Below the pieces are notes generated by a model. It had not been told where the DNA came from, searched no databases, and saw only the letters and a list, made by a program, of their open reading frames with translations. Positions 22,444 through 34,196 of a stretch of DNA of 64,000 nt are shown here, piece after piece. Source of the DNA: Toxorhynchites rutilus septentrionalis (lineage: Eukaryota; Arthropoda; Insecta; Diptera; Culicidae); NCBI RefSeq assembly GCF_029784135.1, contig NC_073745.1, forward strand, positions 51,288,285 through 51,352,284, in the 5' to 3' direction. A program made the translations under genes and the position numbers. The stretch's first letter is position 1. Each line of letters begins with the position of its first letter.

Positions 22444-23519
22444 TTAAATGCATGAACCTCAAAAAACTCTTAGGTACTTTCGTATTAGCGTCACCGGAGC
22501 CGAAATACAATAGATAGCAATTACTTAAACGGGCAAACGTATGCCATCCTAACTAAAGGATCGTCTCCTATGTTTCAAACTAACCGGGCAATCGATGGAA
22601 CACAACCTGTGTTTGCGAAAGGCCGCCGCTTCTCCCGGCTTACAGAGCGGCTGTTGTATTTACCAGATTGGCTATATCTGGCGGACACAAAGTGCCTCAG
22701 GATGTTCAACTCCTTCGCTGTGAGGTGGAGCTGGCAGTATGAAAAATATTATCAAATTGCTTGACAGCGCTGTTGCTGCTGCGAATCAACAACCTTGAAT
22801 CATTTTTGTTGTAGGCATAATATACGTTAGATTTAAGGAACATTTGTTCCATTAAATTATCTTTTGTGGTTTTTTTAATTGCCATCCAAAATTATTCCAT
22901 TTTTTAATGCATACGTTAACACTAAAATCGATGAAAAATGGATTGGAATTTTCGAGCATTCCATAGGGTGTTTTTTCGAGGCGGTGAACGTTTTTTATGG
23001 GGTAACTTTTTTAAATTAGAGATGACCATTTTCATTGGCTCCTTAGGCGGCGGTGACACTGGATGCAGAAAATTGGTCGTACGAATTGTATGCAATAGTG
23101 AAAGTAAACAACCACATTGAGTTGTATTGGTGTGGTTACATTGCCTCTCCCTTGCTTCGTTCGAATTCGTCAGCTTCTATCGAACAAAATTGTGTGTTTC
23201 TATTCGTACGATCAAATTTTCGTGCGTACTCCTATCCATAGTAACCTTAGCCTTAGCCTCCATATTTCAACTTAAGATATTTTTTTTTGGATAGTTAAAG
23301 TTATGACCGTGTTTAGGTAGCGTTGCAGCCAAAGGCTAATTCACATCGCTTGCTAACAATGGATAGACTGACGAATTGATATTTTCTAAATTTTAATAAC
23401 ACTATTCATACATTATTATTCATCAAATATCGGTAGTAATTTTCGGTTACACTGGGATAATGCCTCATTCATACCATTCATTCCACATATAGCACTCGTT
23501 CAAACTCAACTTTCTGTTT
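22444..23519. other. Gene-free stretch with mariner 3' debris
   Basis: No supported gene. 22805..22895 (CCATTAAATTATCTTTTGTGG onward) resembles 55095..55145 at the 3' end of the decayed mariner, so it is probably a remnant of the same family. Confidence 0.4.
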
Positions 23520-23775
23520 ACTTGACACGCTGTGGAATTGGGACAGGCAGATCCACGGACCGTTCGATTAGTAAGCGAACGAAGACCACCACGGTGTCAT
23601 ATGTTCCTTCAACAATATCTACGTCATCAGGGATGCAGATAAACTGGCCTTGTTCAGAATTGTACCCCGCCTGTTGATTATAAAGGTTCATAAATGTTTG
23701 CTCGCGTGACAAGCCAGCTATGTTTAGGTTTGGCTTGATTGTATTACTTTCATGGTGTTTTCCGTTTTCATTTTG
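23520..23775 (-). CDS. Possible 3'-terminal exon, unknown protein
   Basis: After a minus-strand acceptor (ATATACTAG, ending near 23776), an open frame of about 84 codons reads QNENGKHHESNTIKPNLN, then AGLSREQTFMNLYNQQAGY, then FICIPDDVDIVEGTYDTVVV and ends PVPIPQRVK with TAA at 23518..23520. Codon and residue composition look protein-like and there is no repeat similarity, but no family was recognised. No upstream exon was found. It may be chance. Confidence 0.35.
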
Positions 23776-24281
23776 CTAGTATATAATCAATTAGTAAATT
23801 AGAGAATCTGGTGAGGTGATATCTAGTCACTGAAAATACAATGAAATATCAATGAGTCAAACATTGAACTTTTTTTTTTATCTGAAAAGATGTAGTGTCT
23901 AGCATCATGGTTATTGTGTCATGTTCATTTTCAGCTAACACAAAACAGCGATCACATCATATAGGCAGCATTACCACCACCTGTGTTTGATTAGTAAGAT
24001 TGTGTTTCGTGCCTCAGTACAGAATATCTTGGTCCGTCATCACCATAATTAGGGGGAAAGTTGTAGATATTCAAGCAATCGCTTCGAGCCGAAGGATGTC
24101 CGTCGGACAAAACGAAAGAGTAAATCATATCGTTGACCCTACCGGAACCAATGTGTTCGGGTTTGTGTACTCTTATCCGCAAATTTGTATTCCACCGTAA
24201 CAGTTCACTCCGCAGCATCCTTGTAGCGCAATAGCGACAGGCGATGATGATGATAGACAACCAACCAACCGATATAGCTCA

Positions 24282-24324
<43 letters not shown>

Positions 24325-24952
24325 AATGAGCCGTCATCATCAATCAGTGCAATGCAATCGCCGGTACGTTCTCGGTACCATAACCCCGCTACCCATTCGC
24401 TCCTGCCGGTCATCCTAGCGGGGCAGCCACTTGACGTGAAATGAGCGCTCAATTTTGAATAGGCTATCTATGTTGTAATCAGAGAGCGCGCATAGAATGC
24501 CTGACTGAACCAACGCGACGAAATGTGCCGGCGAGGACGATACGCAATGAATAATCGGTGCCATTAATTGGACCGGGTATGATATCCTTTTTACAATTGC
24601 ACAACGCCAGTGAATGGGTCGGTGATTGCGGGCGGAAAGTGAAATGGGTGGTGTACTTGTAACGTACATTTAATTATTGAAACGGAAGCGCAATAGATTC
24701 ACGCTGCCAATGAGGATCGATTTATGATGATTGCGTTGTAAATTGGATTTCCGCATCTAATTAGATGCTTACATAGTCTGAATCATGGTTTATCTGAAAT
24801 CTGAAACACTTGTTTAGAAATTTCGTGCATCCATAAGTGAATTGAAACGAACGTTGCTATTTTATCTGTTGATTGTGAGTTAGAACCCGAGCACCACTCT
24901 ACATACTGTGCTACACTAGGCTGAGAGAGATTATACCGTCATATAGAAATTT
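23776..24952. other. Gene-free stretch with CT microsatellite
   Basis: No confident gene. Contains a (CT)n run at 24286..24323. A minus ORF at 23991..24260 has no family motif and was not promoted to a gene. Confidence 0.4.
24286..24323. repeat. (CT)n microsatellite
   Basis: About 19 uninterrupted CT dinucleotides. Confidence 0.95.
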
Positions 24953-25148
24953 AATCTCGGGAAATAATGTTGTAGGTTGCGTAGAATGCAGTGTCACTAT
25001 CAGCCGTTAGCGATGAATCACATCGTACGGTGAAGCTGCTATATGTGGATGCCTCGACAGAAGGCTCTTCTATCGTGCAATTGTTTTCCAACAAGAGCAC
25101 ACTCACTAATTTATCCTTTCGCGTGTAATCATCCAAAACACTGCAGCT
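24953..25148 (-). CDS. Possible terminal exon ending like a CUB domain
   Basis: A pyrimidine-rich tract with TTTCCCTCTCAG on the minus strand (just above 25148) is a good acceptor. The exon then reads CSVLDDYTRKDKLVSVLLLE, NNCTIEEPSVEASTYSSFTV, RCDSSLTADSDTAFYATYNI, ISRD, stop at 24953. The final segment, a hydrophobic strand, then D-S-S, then F-x-A-x-Y, resembles the last strands of CUB domains found in extracellular insect proteins. No upstream exon or polyA signal was established; the CUB call is by eye. Confidence 0.35.
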
Positions 25149-25204
25149 GAGAGGGAAAGTTGGAGTAAATTGTTTCAGGTGTTGACGGAAGTGCTCCAGC
25201 GTTT

Positions 25205-25404
25205 ATTAAAAGCGCAAAGTTATTGCCACACTATGCTGTTTATCAAAAGAGTGGAAGAGGTTGGGATGGAATAAAATTTGAAACGGGAATAAATGGTTCA
25301 ACAACTAATGAGACTTGGCTGTAGTGTAATACAAACATGCTCAAATTCGGACAAAAAGTATATTAAAATACTATTCTTACGCTTCACAGTCATGTATCGT
25401 AGAA
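25205..25404. other. Gene-free stretch
   Basis: Nothing recognised. Confidence 0.4.
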
Positions 25405-25960
25405 AAAAAAAGATGGATGACTAATGTCGGGGACATAACGGGCAAGACGTAGGACACCAAGAACTGTTAATTTAAATAACTTATGGAATATTGAAGTAGT
25501 TTTTCTGTGCCTCTAAAATGACATCTTTAATGCTCCCCAGAATATAATTCCCTTTCGCGGAACGGCAACTTAAAATTCGAAATCGATTGTGTTGGTTGCA
25601 ACTATAGCCAATCACGTTTATAGTTTTCAACCGAAGAATACAGCTCTCACTATTGTAAATTTCATTTTTTTCATTCGGGTTGAAAATGTGTTAGAGTTTG
25701 GCGCCACTTTTAAGTCGGAAACAACACACGAATTTGCGAAAATTGATTGATCGATCGTAATGTCACCGACGTCAAATAAGCTCAAAAACACTCATAAATT
25801 CACACAAGGTCTCCTCCGGCAAACAACATATAAAAATGATAAACTTTTTTAGTGAGAGGTTGTTCGTTGACGCTGAAAAGCGCCTTGTTTTTTATGGAAT
25901 GAAATCATTCTTGTTCTCGCGAGAACAAGCTGGCCATATGTCAACATTTGTGTCCTTATT
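25405..25960. repeat. Composite repeat block with histone stem-loop, no H2A codons
   Basis: Left marker ATGTCGGGGACATAAC and GACGTAGGAC (25415..25452) as at 11913. A histone-type stem-loop lies at 25869..25884. The following TTCTCGCGAGAACAA..GGCCATATGTC segment is also seen, degenerate, at 42225..42260 and 45085..45120. Confidence 0.6.
25869..25884 (-). promoter_or_regulatory. Histone 3' stem-loop-like sequence
   Basis: Minus strand GGCGCTTTTCAGCGTC: six stem positions pair with one G-T wobble, TTTC loop. No H2A reading frame is left beside it. Confidence 0.7.
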
Positions 25961-26849
25961 GCCATATAATGCACCTGAATGACCATCATTGTGTGTGTTG
26001 GATCGATAAACACGAGCCAATTCAGAAAACTTTTTCCAAACTCACGGTGTTGAAAAACAAAAATAGAAGGGTGGTTGCCAACACATGATCGCATTGTTAA
26101 CGTAGGACAAAATTATTGCAGGCGAGACATTATTGAAATTTAAGAATGCATTCTGTGATACAAATATTTAGTAGCACCAGCAATGGTCGATAAATGAATG
26201 GCTGCACTTAGGGGTGAGAACGCCAATTTGACCAAAATAACAAATAAAAAATTAACATTACCATGTACTGTTGATTGCTCGCTGTCTGGAGCAAAACTGA
26301 TTTTGATTTTCGAATGTGGATGGAATCTACCGCTGCAAATGAAAAAATGCTTTTTTTGTGTTAAAGGGTAAAATGTACAAAAAAAAGCACCTTTTTTAAA
26401 AGTGTTAACATGTTTGTATGTTTGGAGTAGACTTCTCATTCGCTCAGACTGAATGTACTTAATTCTCTCAGACTGTACCGAATATTATTCTGTGTAATAG
26501 AGTAACACTTTTTTCGCAAATTGTGAGAAAACTTTTAAGGGTCTGATGATTATCTTATATTTTGGTTGAATGATTAATTCTAACATTTCAATGCTGTCTT
26601 CGGGTCTTCAAATCTATATAGAGAATAGTTTGGGTCCCACAATTGCCACCAAACGTCAACACTGTACATTTGTCATCGCGAATTGTATTCCTATTCAAAA
26701 CGTGCTACCAACCGAATTTTTGGTAATGTCAAATGAAAGGTGTCACTACGCTGACAATTTGCTTGTATGGTGACCATTTTCCTGCTCCCTTTATTCTAGC
26801 ATTTTGGAGCCGTTTTGTGTTTTCCATGCTTTAAAAAGGAAAAGTCAAA
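25961..26849. other. Gene-free stretch
   Basis: No supported gene. 26625..26690 (GGGTCCCACAATTGCCACCA, CAAACGTCAACACTGTAC) is an inverted relative of 5290..5365 and 13060..13105. Confidence 0.4.
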
Positions 26850-27917
26850 TGGAACACAAATTTCTGCATTACTCGAGAATTAATCAAGCAAATGAAACCA
26901 AATCAAGCACATGGAGGTTTTAGGGTGTAATACATGCTTCTATGGTGGTTAGACACTCCACCCTCCTCTCTAAGAGGGGGGGGGGTGTGCATACAAATGA
27001 AACACAAAATTTCTGCATAACTCCAAAACAAATTTGGCATGGGAAGGTTTTAGGGGTCACGAAACGCTTCTATGGTGAATAGACACTCCTCTCTCCTCCC
27101 CTCCCCGTTTCTATGGTAGTTCGACACTTCTCCCCCTCGCTAAAGGGGGGGGCTCCCATACAAATGAAACTCAAACTTCTGCATAACTCGACAACTAATC
27201 AAACAAATGGAGCCAAATTTGAGATGTGAGGGTTTTTGTGGTTCGAGAAATTTTTCTATGATGGTATGACCCCCATTTCTCTTCTGGAAAGGAGAGGGGG
27301 TCCCATAAAAATAATGCACCTATTTCAACCAACCATGACAATTGAGAATTTTCGGAAAACTCTGAAGAAAAATGGGAAAATTCGAAAAATTCAATTCGCA
27401 TGTGTTCTACAATTACATATTGACAAGCGTTGCTAGTCCATTTGATGTTCGCGGTAACGAAATTGATCTTCGTTCGAAAGTGGAAATGTATTTTAATGTG
27501 ATAAAACGCACTCTTGGTATGTAGGGGTTTTAGGGGGCGGGGAAGGTTTTCGTTACAGTTTGAGACCCCTCCCCCCTCTCTAAGGGGGGGTTGCCATACA
27601 AATGAAACACAAATTTCTGCATTACTCGAGAATTAATCAAGCAAATAAAACCAAATTTGGCATGTAACGTAACGAAAAAACATATTATTTGCAAGTGGTT
27701 GGAAAATCTTGAACGAGGATTGTGTCTGAAAATAATCTGATATTACAATGTCGAGTTATGGTAGAAGTACTAAAAATATTATAGTAAAAGGTAATTTTAA
27801 AGGGTAGATTAGAAGATCAATCAATGAATAATTCTGCGATTGGACCCATGAACAGCGCTTAGTAAAAAAACGTAGATGTGATAACGAAAAATAAATTTTG
27901 GGTGGGACGACGCTAGT
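26850..27917 (-). repeat. Dispersed repeat family B, copy 3, with tandem units
   Basis: Inverted relative to copy 1. Within 26850..27660 a module of about 110-130 bp is repeated five or more times: ATACAAATGAAACACAAA, CTGCATAACTC, AATCAA.CAAATG.A.CCAAA, TTCTATGGTGGTT, then a C-rich or G-rich run. The tail TGTTATTTGCAAGTGG..GGTGGGACGACGCTAG matches the inverted CTAGCTGAC end. No ORF. Confidence 0.75.
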
Positions 27918-29236
27918 GTAGAATGTTTTCTCTTCTAAGCATCCTTTACATCACAAAAAACTTGGTTGGGTAGTGCATAGCGGCTACAATGAATCTAGTC
28001 AAGACAAAACACCTACAGTATCATCGTGATTGATGATTTCGTTAACCAATATTTTTCTGTACAGCTTCGTTAATCGTGGGAAATATTCGGTTGCCCGGAA
28101 AACTCGTGTCGATTTTATGCAAAAATCAAAAGCATAATTTTTATAGACATGCATTTCTTATATATGCACCGTTTTGTATTTTTGTGTTCTCTGGTGAGTC
28201 ACAGTTCTTACAGGATCGTGAACAAATGATAATCTCAAGAAGACATATCTGGTGAATACGGCCAGTCAAACTACGAAAAATGTTTGCTGAATTGTCAATG
28301 AGGTTTGGCATTGTCCTGGAGGAATACGACCCCCATCATATTGGATAATTCTGGTCTTAAACTCACCTCAGAAGTGTTCAGGTGCCATGTAGGCGCATGG
28401 ACAGCTCTTGAATTCCACTGAAAGCTGTGATTTAGGCACTCCAACAGTTTCTTAAGCCAACTAGCAATTGAGATGTTCGCATTTTCCGAGCAGGGCCCGT
28501 GAGATAGAGGTTTACATCTGGGAGAGTTTAATCTCGCAATACAGATTTTTTTCCAATCCAACCAGACACAGTGTATGATTTTTTCGAGGCAAAAACCGAT
28601 ACGTGTTTTAGTTGCGTTGATGAAGTGAATCGCAAATGGAGATGCATTCAATCGAATGTTTTTGATCAAATAATATGTAACCCATCCATTGCAGCGTTTT
28701 ATGAACTGATATTCACCAGGTGCTAATGACCGGTGGTCTAGATATCTGTAGTTAATCTGCATTGCAAAAATTACTTCATTAAAAAAGAGCATCGCTGCTA
28801 GGAACACATCCCCAGAGATTTGCCCATGGGTCAAAGAATGTGTTGTTTGCCTTAGTTTTCGCAAAACCTCAATAAGTAGAAGCGAAGGAGCGGAAACTGA
28901 ATCGAAACCCGCGCATACAAAAATAAAGTCGTACTTTTAATACATCGACAAAAAAATTAGAGGTATGTACAGTGTTTAAAGTCGAAATTTTTGGAATTAC
29001 GTGAAAAATCAACGCATAAATATAGGATATACGTAATTTGAAGCTTGAATTTTCAACACAAACGCCTGAAATCTAAAGTTAATAATCGTTTATTTCCAAG
29101 GTACGCATAGCATTTTGTACTTTTGGCACAATTTGCGATGGAGTGCTTCTATAATTTACTCAAAACTTTCTTTGATTGGCTAAAAAGAATGGCTAAAAGT
29201 ATCATTATATTCACAGGGGCTTTGATGATATGTATA
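27918..29236. other. Gene-free stretch with possible transposase scrap
   Basis: A 189-codon minus ORF (28295..28864) ends in GVVFLQDNAKPH, the motif around the second catalytic aspartate of mariner transposases, but the rest of the frame has no family signature. Treated as a decayed transposase remnant at most. Confidence 0.35.
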
Positions 29237-30137
29237 TTGGGTTGGGGAAAAAGAAATGTCGTATATTGTCAATATATGGCAATACTTAAACATATCTTGT
29301 GTTGTACTTATCGCATCGGGTCATACTATACGGCTATTTAAAGACGACAATCTGTGCTACAAGTGTCGTTTTGATAGTGTTGTGATTGTCCTTTACAGTC
29401 TCAAGTTATAACGCGTCAAAGATGGAGTCCACCAAGCAACAAATTCTCCATATTTTACGCTTTTACTACCTGCGAGGTAAAACTGCAACGAAGGCGGCCG
29501 AAAATCACGTACAACAACCTAGAGCTAGAAAAATCGTGGTCGAAGCGCGGTGAGCCGACCCAAACCATCGCCAAGCCCGGATTGACGGCCAGGAAGGGTT
29601 TGCAGTGTGTTTGGCGGAATTGGAAGGGAATCATCCACTATGAGCTGCTCAATTATGGCCAGACCCTCAACTCGTTTCTCTACTGTGAGCAGCTTGACCG
29701 TTTGAAGCAGGCGATTGATCAGAAGCGGCCAGAAATGATCAATAGGAATGGTGTTTTTTTTCCACCAGGACAACGCTCGGCCTCACACATCTTTGATGAC
29801 TCGCCAGAAGCTACGGGAGCTCGGATGGGATGTCCTATTGCACCCACCGTATAGTCCGGACCTGGCTCCAAGTGATTATCATTTCTTCCGGTTCATGCAA
29901 AACGCTCTTGGTGATACTAATTTGGCCTCAAAAGAGGCTTGCGAAAACTGGCTGTTTGAGTTTTTTTTGCAAATAAGGAGGGTTTTTTTATAAGGGGGGG
30001 ATAATGAAGTTGCCCTCTTAATGGCAACAAGTTTGCGAACAAAACGGCGCATATTTGAATCAAATTGGATAATTTCAAGTATGGTGAATAAAGCGTCAAA
30101 TTTCGATCAGAAATACATTTCTTTTTCCCCAACCCAA
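29237..30137 (+). mobile_element. Mariner element, internally deleted, intact TIRs
   Basis: TIR TTGGGTTGGGGAAAAAGAAAT begins at 29237 and is inverted to end at 30137, flanked by TA on both sides (29235..29236 and 30138..30139). The transposase starts MESTKQQILHILRFYYLRGK at 29422, then breaks up through stops and frame changes. The QDNARPH..LRELGWDVLLHPPYSPDLAPSDYHFFR region is still recognisable at 29765..29900 (D34D spacing). About 900 bp against 1.3 kb for a full mariner, so a stretch of the catalytic core is deleted. Non-autonomous. Confidence 0.92.
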
Positions 30138-30305
30138 TACTAGGCTCAAAATGTTGTGCCACCATTGGAATATTTCCAATATTTGCAAAAATACAGACGA
30201 CTTTCTAAAACACTATAGCGAAACTGTTTTTGGAACATTTTAAAAATCGATGCAAAAAAATTATATAAAATTTCGTTCCTTTTTTTAATCGAATCAACGA
30301 ATTAA

Positions 30306-30919
30306 GTGCGATTCACATACAACATCCACGTCACGTCCACGTTCCGTCACGTCACGTTACGTCAGTTATTCTACCATGCATTTCTTATGGAAACATTCAC
30401 ATACACCGGCAACGTAACGACCCGTCAGCATACGTTCAACGAAAACGACCGGCAGGATTTGTAGAAAAGAATAATTGACGGAGACGGGCGGCTCGTTTGG
30501 TTTTTGTCTGGGCTTTGTGTCTCGGCTGTTGTTTTGATTTCGGTTGTATTTTTTATGCCAACATATCTCTTGATTCCAAACTTCGGAGTCAAAATCATTC
30601 GCGACTAGCCGAGAAAAGTAGTCTATATATTATTATTGTTGAATAAGGGTCGGGACTACGGGGTTTAAGCATTCAAATAACATAATTCAATGATTTTCAT
30701 TGATTTTCTCCATATTTAGAACTGATTCCAGGTATGCTTATTCGAAAGAGGTCATTGCAAGTTAAAACTGTTGTAGGTGGCGACACCATGAATAACATTT
30801 AATAAATCATTCATTTGACATTTGACGTGACGGTGCTGGTGTGAGCATTGACTGTGAATTGGTGAAGACGTTGACGGAACGTAGACGTTCTTTTCCGTAA
30901 CGTTCTATGTGAATCGCCG
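30306..30919. mobile_element. 614-bp TIR element
   Basis: GCGATTCACATA at 30308 is inverted as TATGTGAATCGC to 30917. Subterminal regions share ACGT-rich motifs (CACGTTCCGTCA / TGACGGAACGTA). ATTAA lies just outside both ends (30301..30305 and 30920..30924), a possible 5-bp TSD. No ORF. Confidence 0.7.
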
Positions 30920-30924
30920 ATTAA

Positions 30925-32273
30925 TCATAGAAGACGATGGAGCACTTTTTCATTCAAACAAAAATAACTTTGTATTGGAAGGTTCTACAGGAAAGTTCTT
31001 GGAATCCGATGAAAACTGGTTGATAAGGTTAATTTGATTTTTTGTTGACTGATTTAGCTAAATGTCCCGAAAAACTTTGAAATAACAGAAAAAGGGTGGG
31101 TTTTTATTTGTTCCTATATTTTTATTCACTACATTCACACGCACCAAGATAACAATGTGTCCGCAATATATTCCAAAACTTCGATTGTGTCTTAGTGGAA
31201 TACATGATTCTCTCCTGCCAATGGACATAAATCGATCGCTCTCAGTTCATATGGATGACTTTCAGAATACAAATTTCAGGGGAGAAATTCAGCCATATGA
31301 AAAATACGGATGTTTGATGCATTCAAGCAGCTCAACCTTTTTTTAAAAAACACAGAATACTAGGTGGGCGGAAAGTTCAATAATTCTTGAAAATACAGCT
31401 TGAAAATTTATCGTGTACGCGTGGATATTATCTAAACCCCTTCCACCCCCACCGTGGACATTTTCGCGACCCCTACCAGCCCCTCTAAAGTTGTCCACGT
31501 GTTATGTGGACAGCCCCATATATGCTATCCGCCCTAATCTAATCACAAACAAACTTCATCCCAAGCCATTACGTCGTTCACATCCCCCTACCCGAAACAC
31601 TGTGAGGGAGACGAATCATAAATGAGATGTTCCGGCCATCTCTCGATAAAATAAAACGAGCACCGCACGCTCCAAATAGCGTTCAGATGAACGCCACATG
31701 CCTTCATATGCGTTTGTTTTTGGTCATTTCCCTTACGAAGACTCCACTCTACTTTATCGCTATCATCAGACCCATGTTTGCGTTGCGATGGAGAGGAATA
31801 TTGTGCTCTTCGAAACTGTGGCATCCATAATTTGAACGCGGTGCCCACCAATACACAACAGAACCATACACCCATTGACTTCTCATGCTCTTTTACAACT
31901 GATAAACACCCGGTGCCGCAATTTTGAGTTCTCAAAAATACGACGACCGAGGAATAAAACAAAAAGATTGTCGCGTTTCTGTGGGTGTTTTTTCGTTGGG
32001 CACTCTATCAGTCCGTTGTCGGGGTTATGGCCGGGAAGCTGATTGGGGAGGTTCTTATCTGTTGTGTGCACACCCACATTTTTTGTCACCTGTGTGCGGT
32101 CGCATGGTGAAGTGTATGTTTTACAATGTTTATTCGGAGTTGTTTTTGCTGTTGCGTTTTCCAAGAGTGCTCTACTGTGACACAAAAGTTGTGGTCATAT
32201 TTTACATTAAGTGTACTATCGTATCAAAGTTTCATTACTGAATTTAAAACGTTCATTCCTGTTTCATTGCAGA
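30925..32273. other. Upstream region of the sorting nexin gene
   Basis: No recognised gene or repeat. Presumably holds intron or upstream sequence of the sorting nexin gene: TTTCATTGCAG (acceptor AG at 32271-32272) lies directly before its ATG, so its 5' UTR exon(s) are farther upstream and were not located. A C-rich, purine-poor run lies at 31430..31480. Confidence 0.4.
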
Positions 32274-33998
32274 ATGTCCCGCGTCCAAGTGTTATACGAC
32301 TTCACGGGAGAGCCCAACTCGTCGGAGCTTACGATCAACGTTGGAGAAATTCTGACCGTCACAAACACTGAAGTCGGTGAGGGATGGTGGGAAGGATCAA
32401 ATGCACGTGGCCAGCGGGGCCTTTTCCCGGCTGCGTACGTGGAAGTGTTACCAAACAACCCGGGACCACCAAAGATACCTGTACCGCCCTTGCAACAGCC
32501 GCCACAGCAACAGCCGCAAGTCCAACAGCAGCAGCAGCAGCAGCAACAACAAGGGCCCAGGTATGATCAAACAGCGGACGATTGGGGGGACCAACCGGAT
32601 GACTGGGAAGACGATTGGGACGATGACAACGATACGTACTCGGAGATTGGTCCAGCAAGTGGTAATAATGCGGGGGGTGGCGGGAATGCCGTTAGCAGCC
32701 AAAATGGGAACTTTCACAGCAACCGTTACAACGCTAATGCGATATTGCCACTACCACCTGTGGGCACAAACGACGGGGACACCACGTCTCTGGCGTCAAC
32801 GGCAGTTGGCGGAACGAGAAGGACCACGTCGTCATCGAAAATATTCTCAAAAACAGGAGACGCGTATCTGATGGGACTGAGCGTTCCCTCGGTATCGGAG
32901 AGTGATAGGGTTCAAATATTGCAGGTTGACAGCGGAATCATGTGGAAGCCGCTGAGAGATGGATACACAGTGGTAGTGGATTCGCCTAAGAAAGAGAAAA
33001 AGTTTAATGGCCTTAAAAGTTTCATAGCGTACCAGCTGACGCCTTCGTTCAACAATATTCCGGTGTCGCGTCGGTATAAGCACTTCGATTGGCTCCACGA
33101 GCGACTGGTGGATAAGTTCTGCCTGATTCCCATTCCACCGCTACCGGACAAGCAGATCTCCGGGAGGTACGATGAGGAGTTTGTCGAGCACCGTCGAGTG
33201 CAGCTGCAGGAGTTTGTGGACTGGATGTGTCGCCATCCGGTCCTGTCCACTTGTGGTGTTTGGATGCATTTCCTCACCTGCACGGACGAGAAGAAATGGA
33301 AAACTGGCAAACGAACCGCCGAGAAAGATCCTCTCGTGGGAACCACATTCTGCGCCGCAATCTTTCCACCGGACAAGACGTTGCTTCAGTCCCAGGTTGA
33401 GCCACAGGTGGACTCGTGTACACTTTTTGTACCCCAAATGAACACCGCCGTTAAAACGCTAGCACAAATCTGTAGTGATGAAACGAAAAAGTTCCAGGTT
33501 CAATGGCGCCAGGACTACCTGCGGATCGGAGATGGACTTTCCGAGCTGGCTCGGGCTCTCGAGCTGGACGAACGTCGTCAGGTTACCCAGGTTAGTCTTT
33601 CCAACTCGGTGGGTCAGGCAGCCGGCATCTTTATCAACATCGGACAAATGTTTGCCGACCAACCGAAGCACGATTTCATACCCTTTTCGGACAGGCTGCA
33701 CATCTACCGGGGGCTGCTGAACAGCTTCCCGGATGCGCTGAACGAGTATAAAAATGCCGTTCAGAAGCGGAAAGATTGCGAAAGGCTCGCTGCCGAGCAG
33801 AAGATGGACAACAGTCAGCTGGCGGAGGTCAACCGGAGGGTGGACGTGATATCGTACGGGCTGCTCGCCGAAATGACACACTTCCGCCAGGAGCGGGATA
33901 CCCATCTGAAGGATACGCTGCGTAGCTTTATCGGGGCTCAGGTCGATTTCTACAAGAACATCGTGCGCCGTCTGGAGCAGGCGCAGTCGCACTTCTAA
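32274..33998 (+). CDS. Sh3px1: Sorting nexin of the SNX9/18/33 family (Sh3px1)
   Basis: 574 residues in one coding exon. ATG 32274 ([10 protein letters not shown]) was chosen because an intron acceptor ends one base before it; the upstream in-frame ATG lies in intron. Domains: SH3 1-60 (ALYDF-type start, WWEG, G.FPAAYVE); Pro/Gln-rich linker with a Gln run (about 83-92) and an acidic [17 protein letters not shown] segment (about 101-118), as used by SNX9 proteins to bind AP-2/clathrin; PX domain about 225-340 with RRYKHFDWL (about 265), the phosphoinositide-binding site; BAR domain about 345-574, which dimerises and bends membranes. Family members couple membrane curvature with dynamin and WASp at endocytic sites. 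Length is typical. High GC for the window, consistent with a constrained host gene. Confidence 0.97.
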   Translation: MSRVQVLYDFTGEPNSSELTINVGEILTVTNTEVGEGWWEGSNARGQRGLFPAAYVEVLPNNPGPPKIPVPPLQQPPQQQPQVQQQQQQQQQQGPRYDQTADDWGDQPDDWEDDWDDDNDTYSEIGPASGNNAGGGGNAVSSQNGNFHSNRYNANAILPLPPVGTNDGDTTSLASTAVGGTRRTTSSSKIFSKTGDAYLMGLSVPSVSESDRVQILQVDSGIMWKPLRDGYTVVVDSPKKEKKFNGLKSFIAYQLTPSFNNIPVSRRYKHFDWLHERLVDKFCLIPIPPLPDKQISGRYDEEFVEHRRVQLQEFVDWMCRHPVLSTCGVWMHFLTCTDEKKWKTGKRTAEKDPLVGTTFCAAIFPPDKTLLQSQVEPQVDSCTLFVPQMNTAVKTLAQICSDETKKFQVQWRQDYLRIGDGLSELARALELDERRQVTQVSLSNSVGQAAGIFINIGQMFADQPKHDFIPFSDRLHIYRGLLNSFPDALNEYKNAVQKRKDCERLAAEQKMDNSQLAEVNRRVDVISYGLLAEMTHFRQERDTHLKDTLRSFIGAQVDFYKNIVRRLEQAQSHF

Positions 33999-34190
33999 GT
34001 GCGCGATTTTTTAGTCTTATTTTTTTTTCTAGGTTCATTGTGCGCTTCGTTTCAAACTCACATTGTATTTTATCGTGTAAGCTTTACTCTTCCTGCTAGA
34101 TGTGGAAGCAAAATTTGAACAGAACATTGTTGCCTTAAAAGCGTTAGTTTGAGTTGTTCCTCGTTCAGTTTGTTTTGTTTATTTCCAAAG

Positions 34191-34196
34191 AATAAA
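34191..34196 (+). terminator. Polyadenylation signal of Sh3px1
   Basis: AATAAA, 193 bases past the stop codon; the first good signal downstream. Confidence 0.7.

Noticed and set aside
28295..28864. 189-codon minus ORF as a new gene
   Set aside because: Apart from a terminal FLQDNAKPH motif it shows no domain or splice signals; most likely decayed transposon sequence.
32211..32273. Longer N-terminus for the sorting nexin from an in-frame upstream ATG at 32211
   Set aside because: An intron acceptor ends one base before ATG 32274, and the SH3 domain begins with that methionine; the upstream codons are intron.
32359..32717. Minus-strand open frames of 90-100 codons across the sorting nexin linker
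   Set aside because: They are antisense shadows of the Gln/Pro-rich coding region of Sh3px1.
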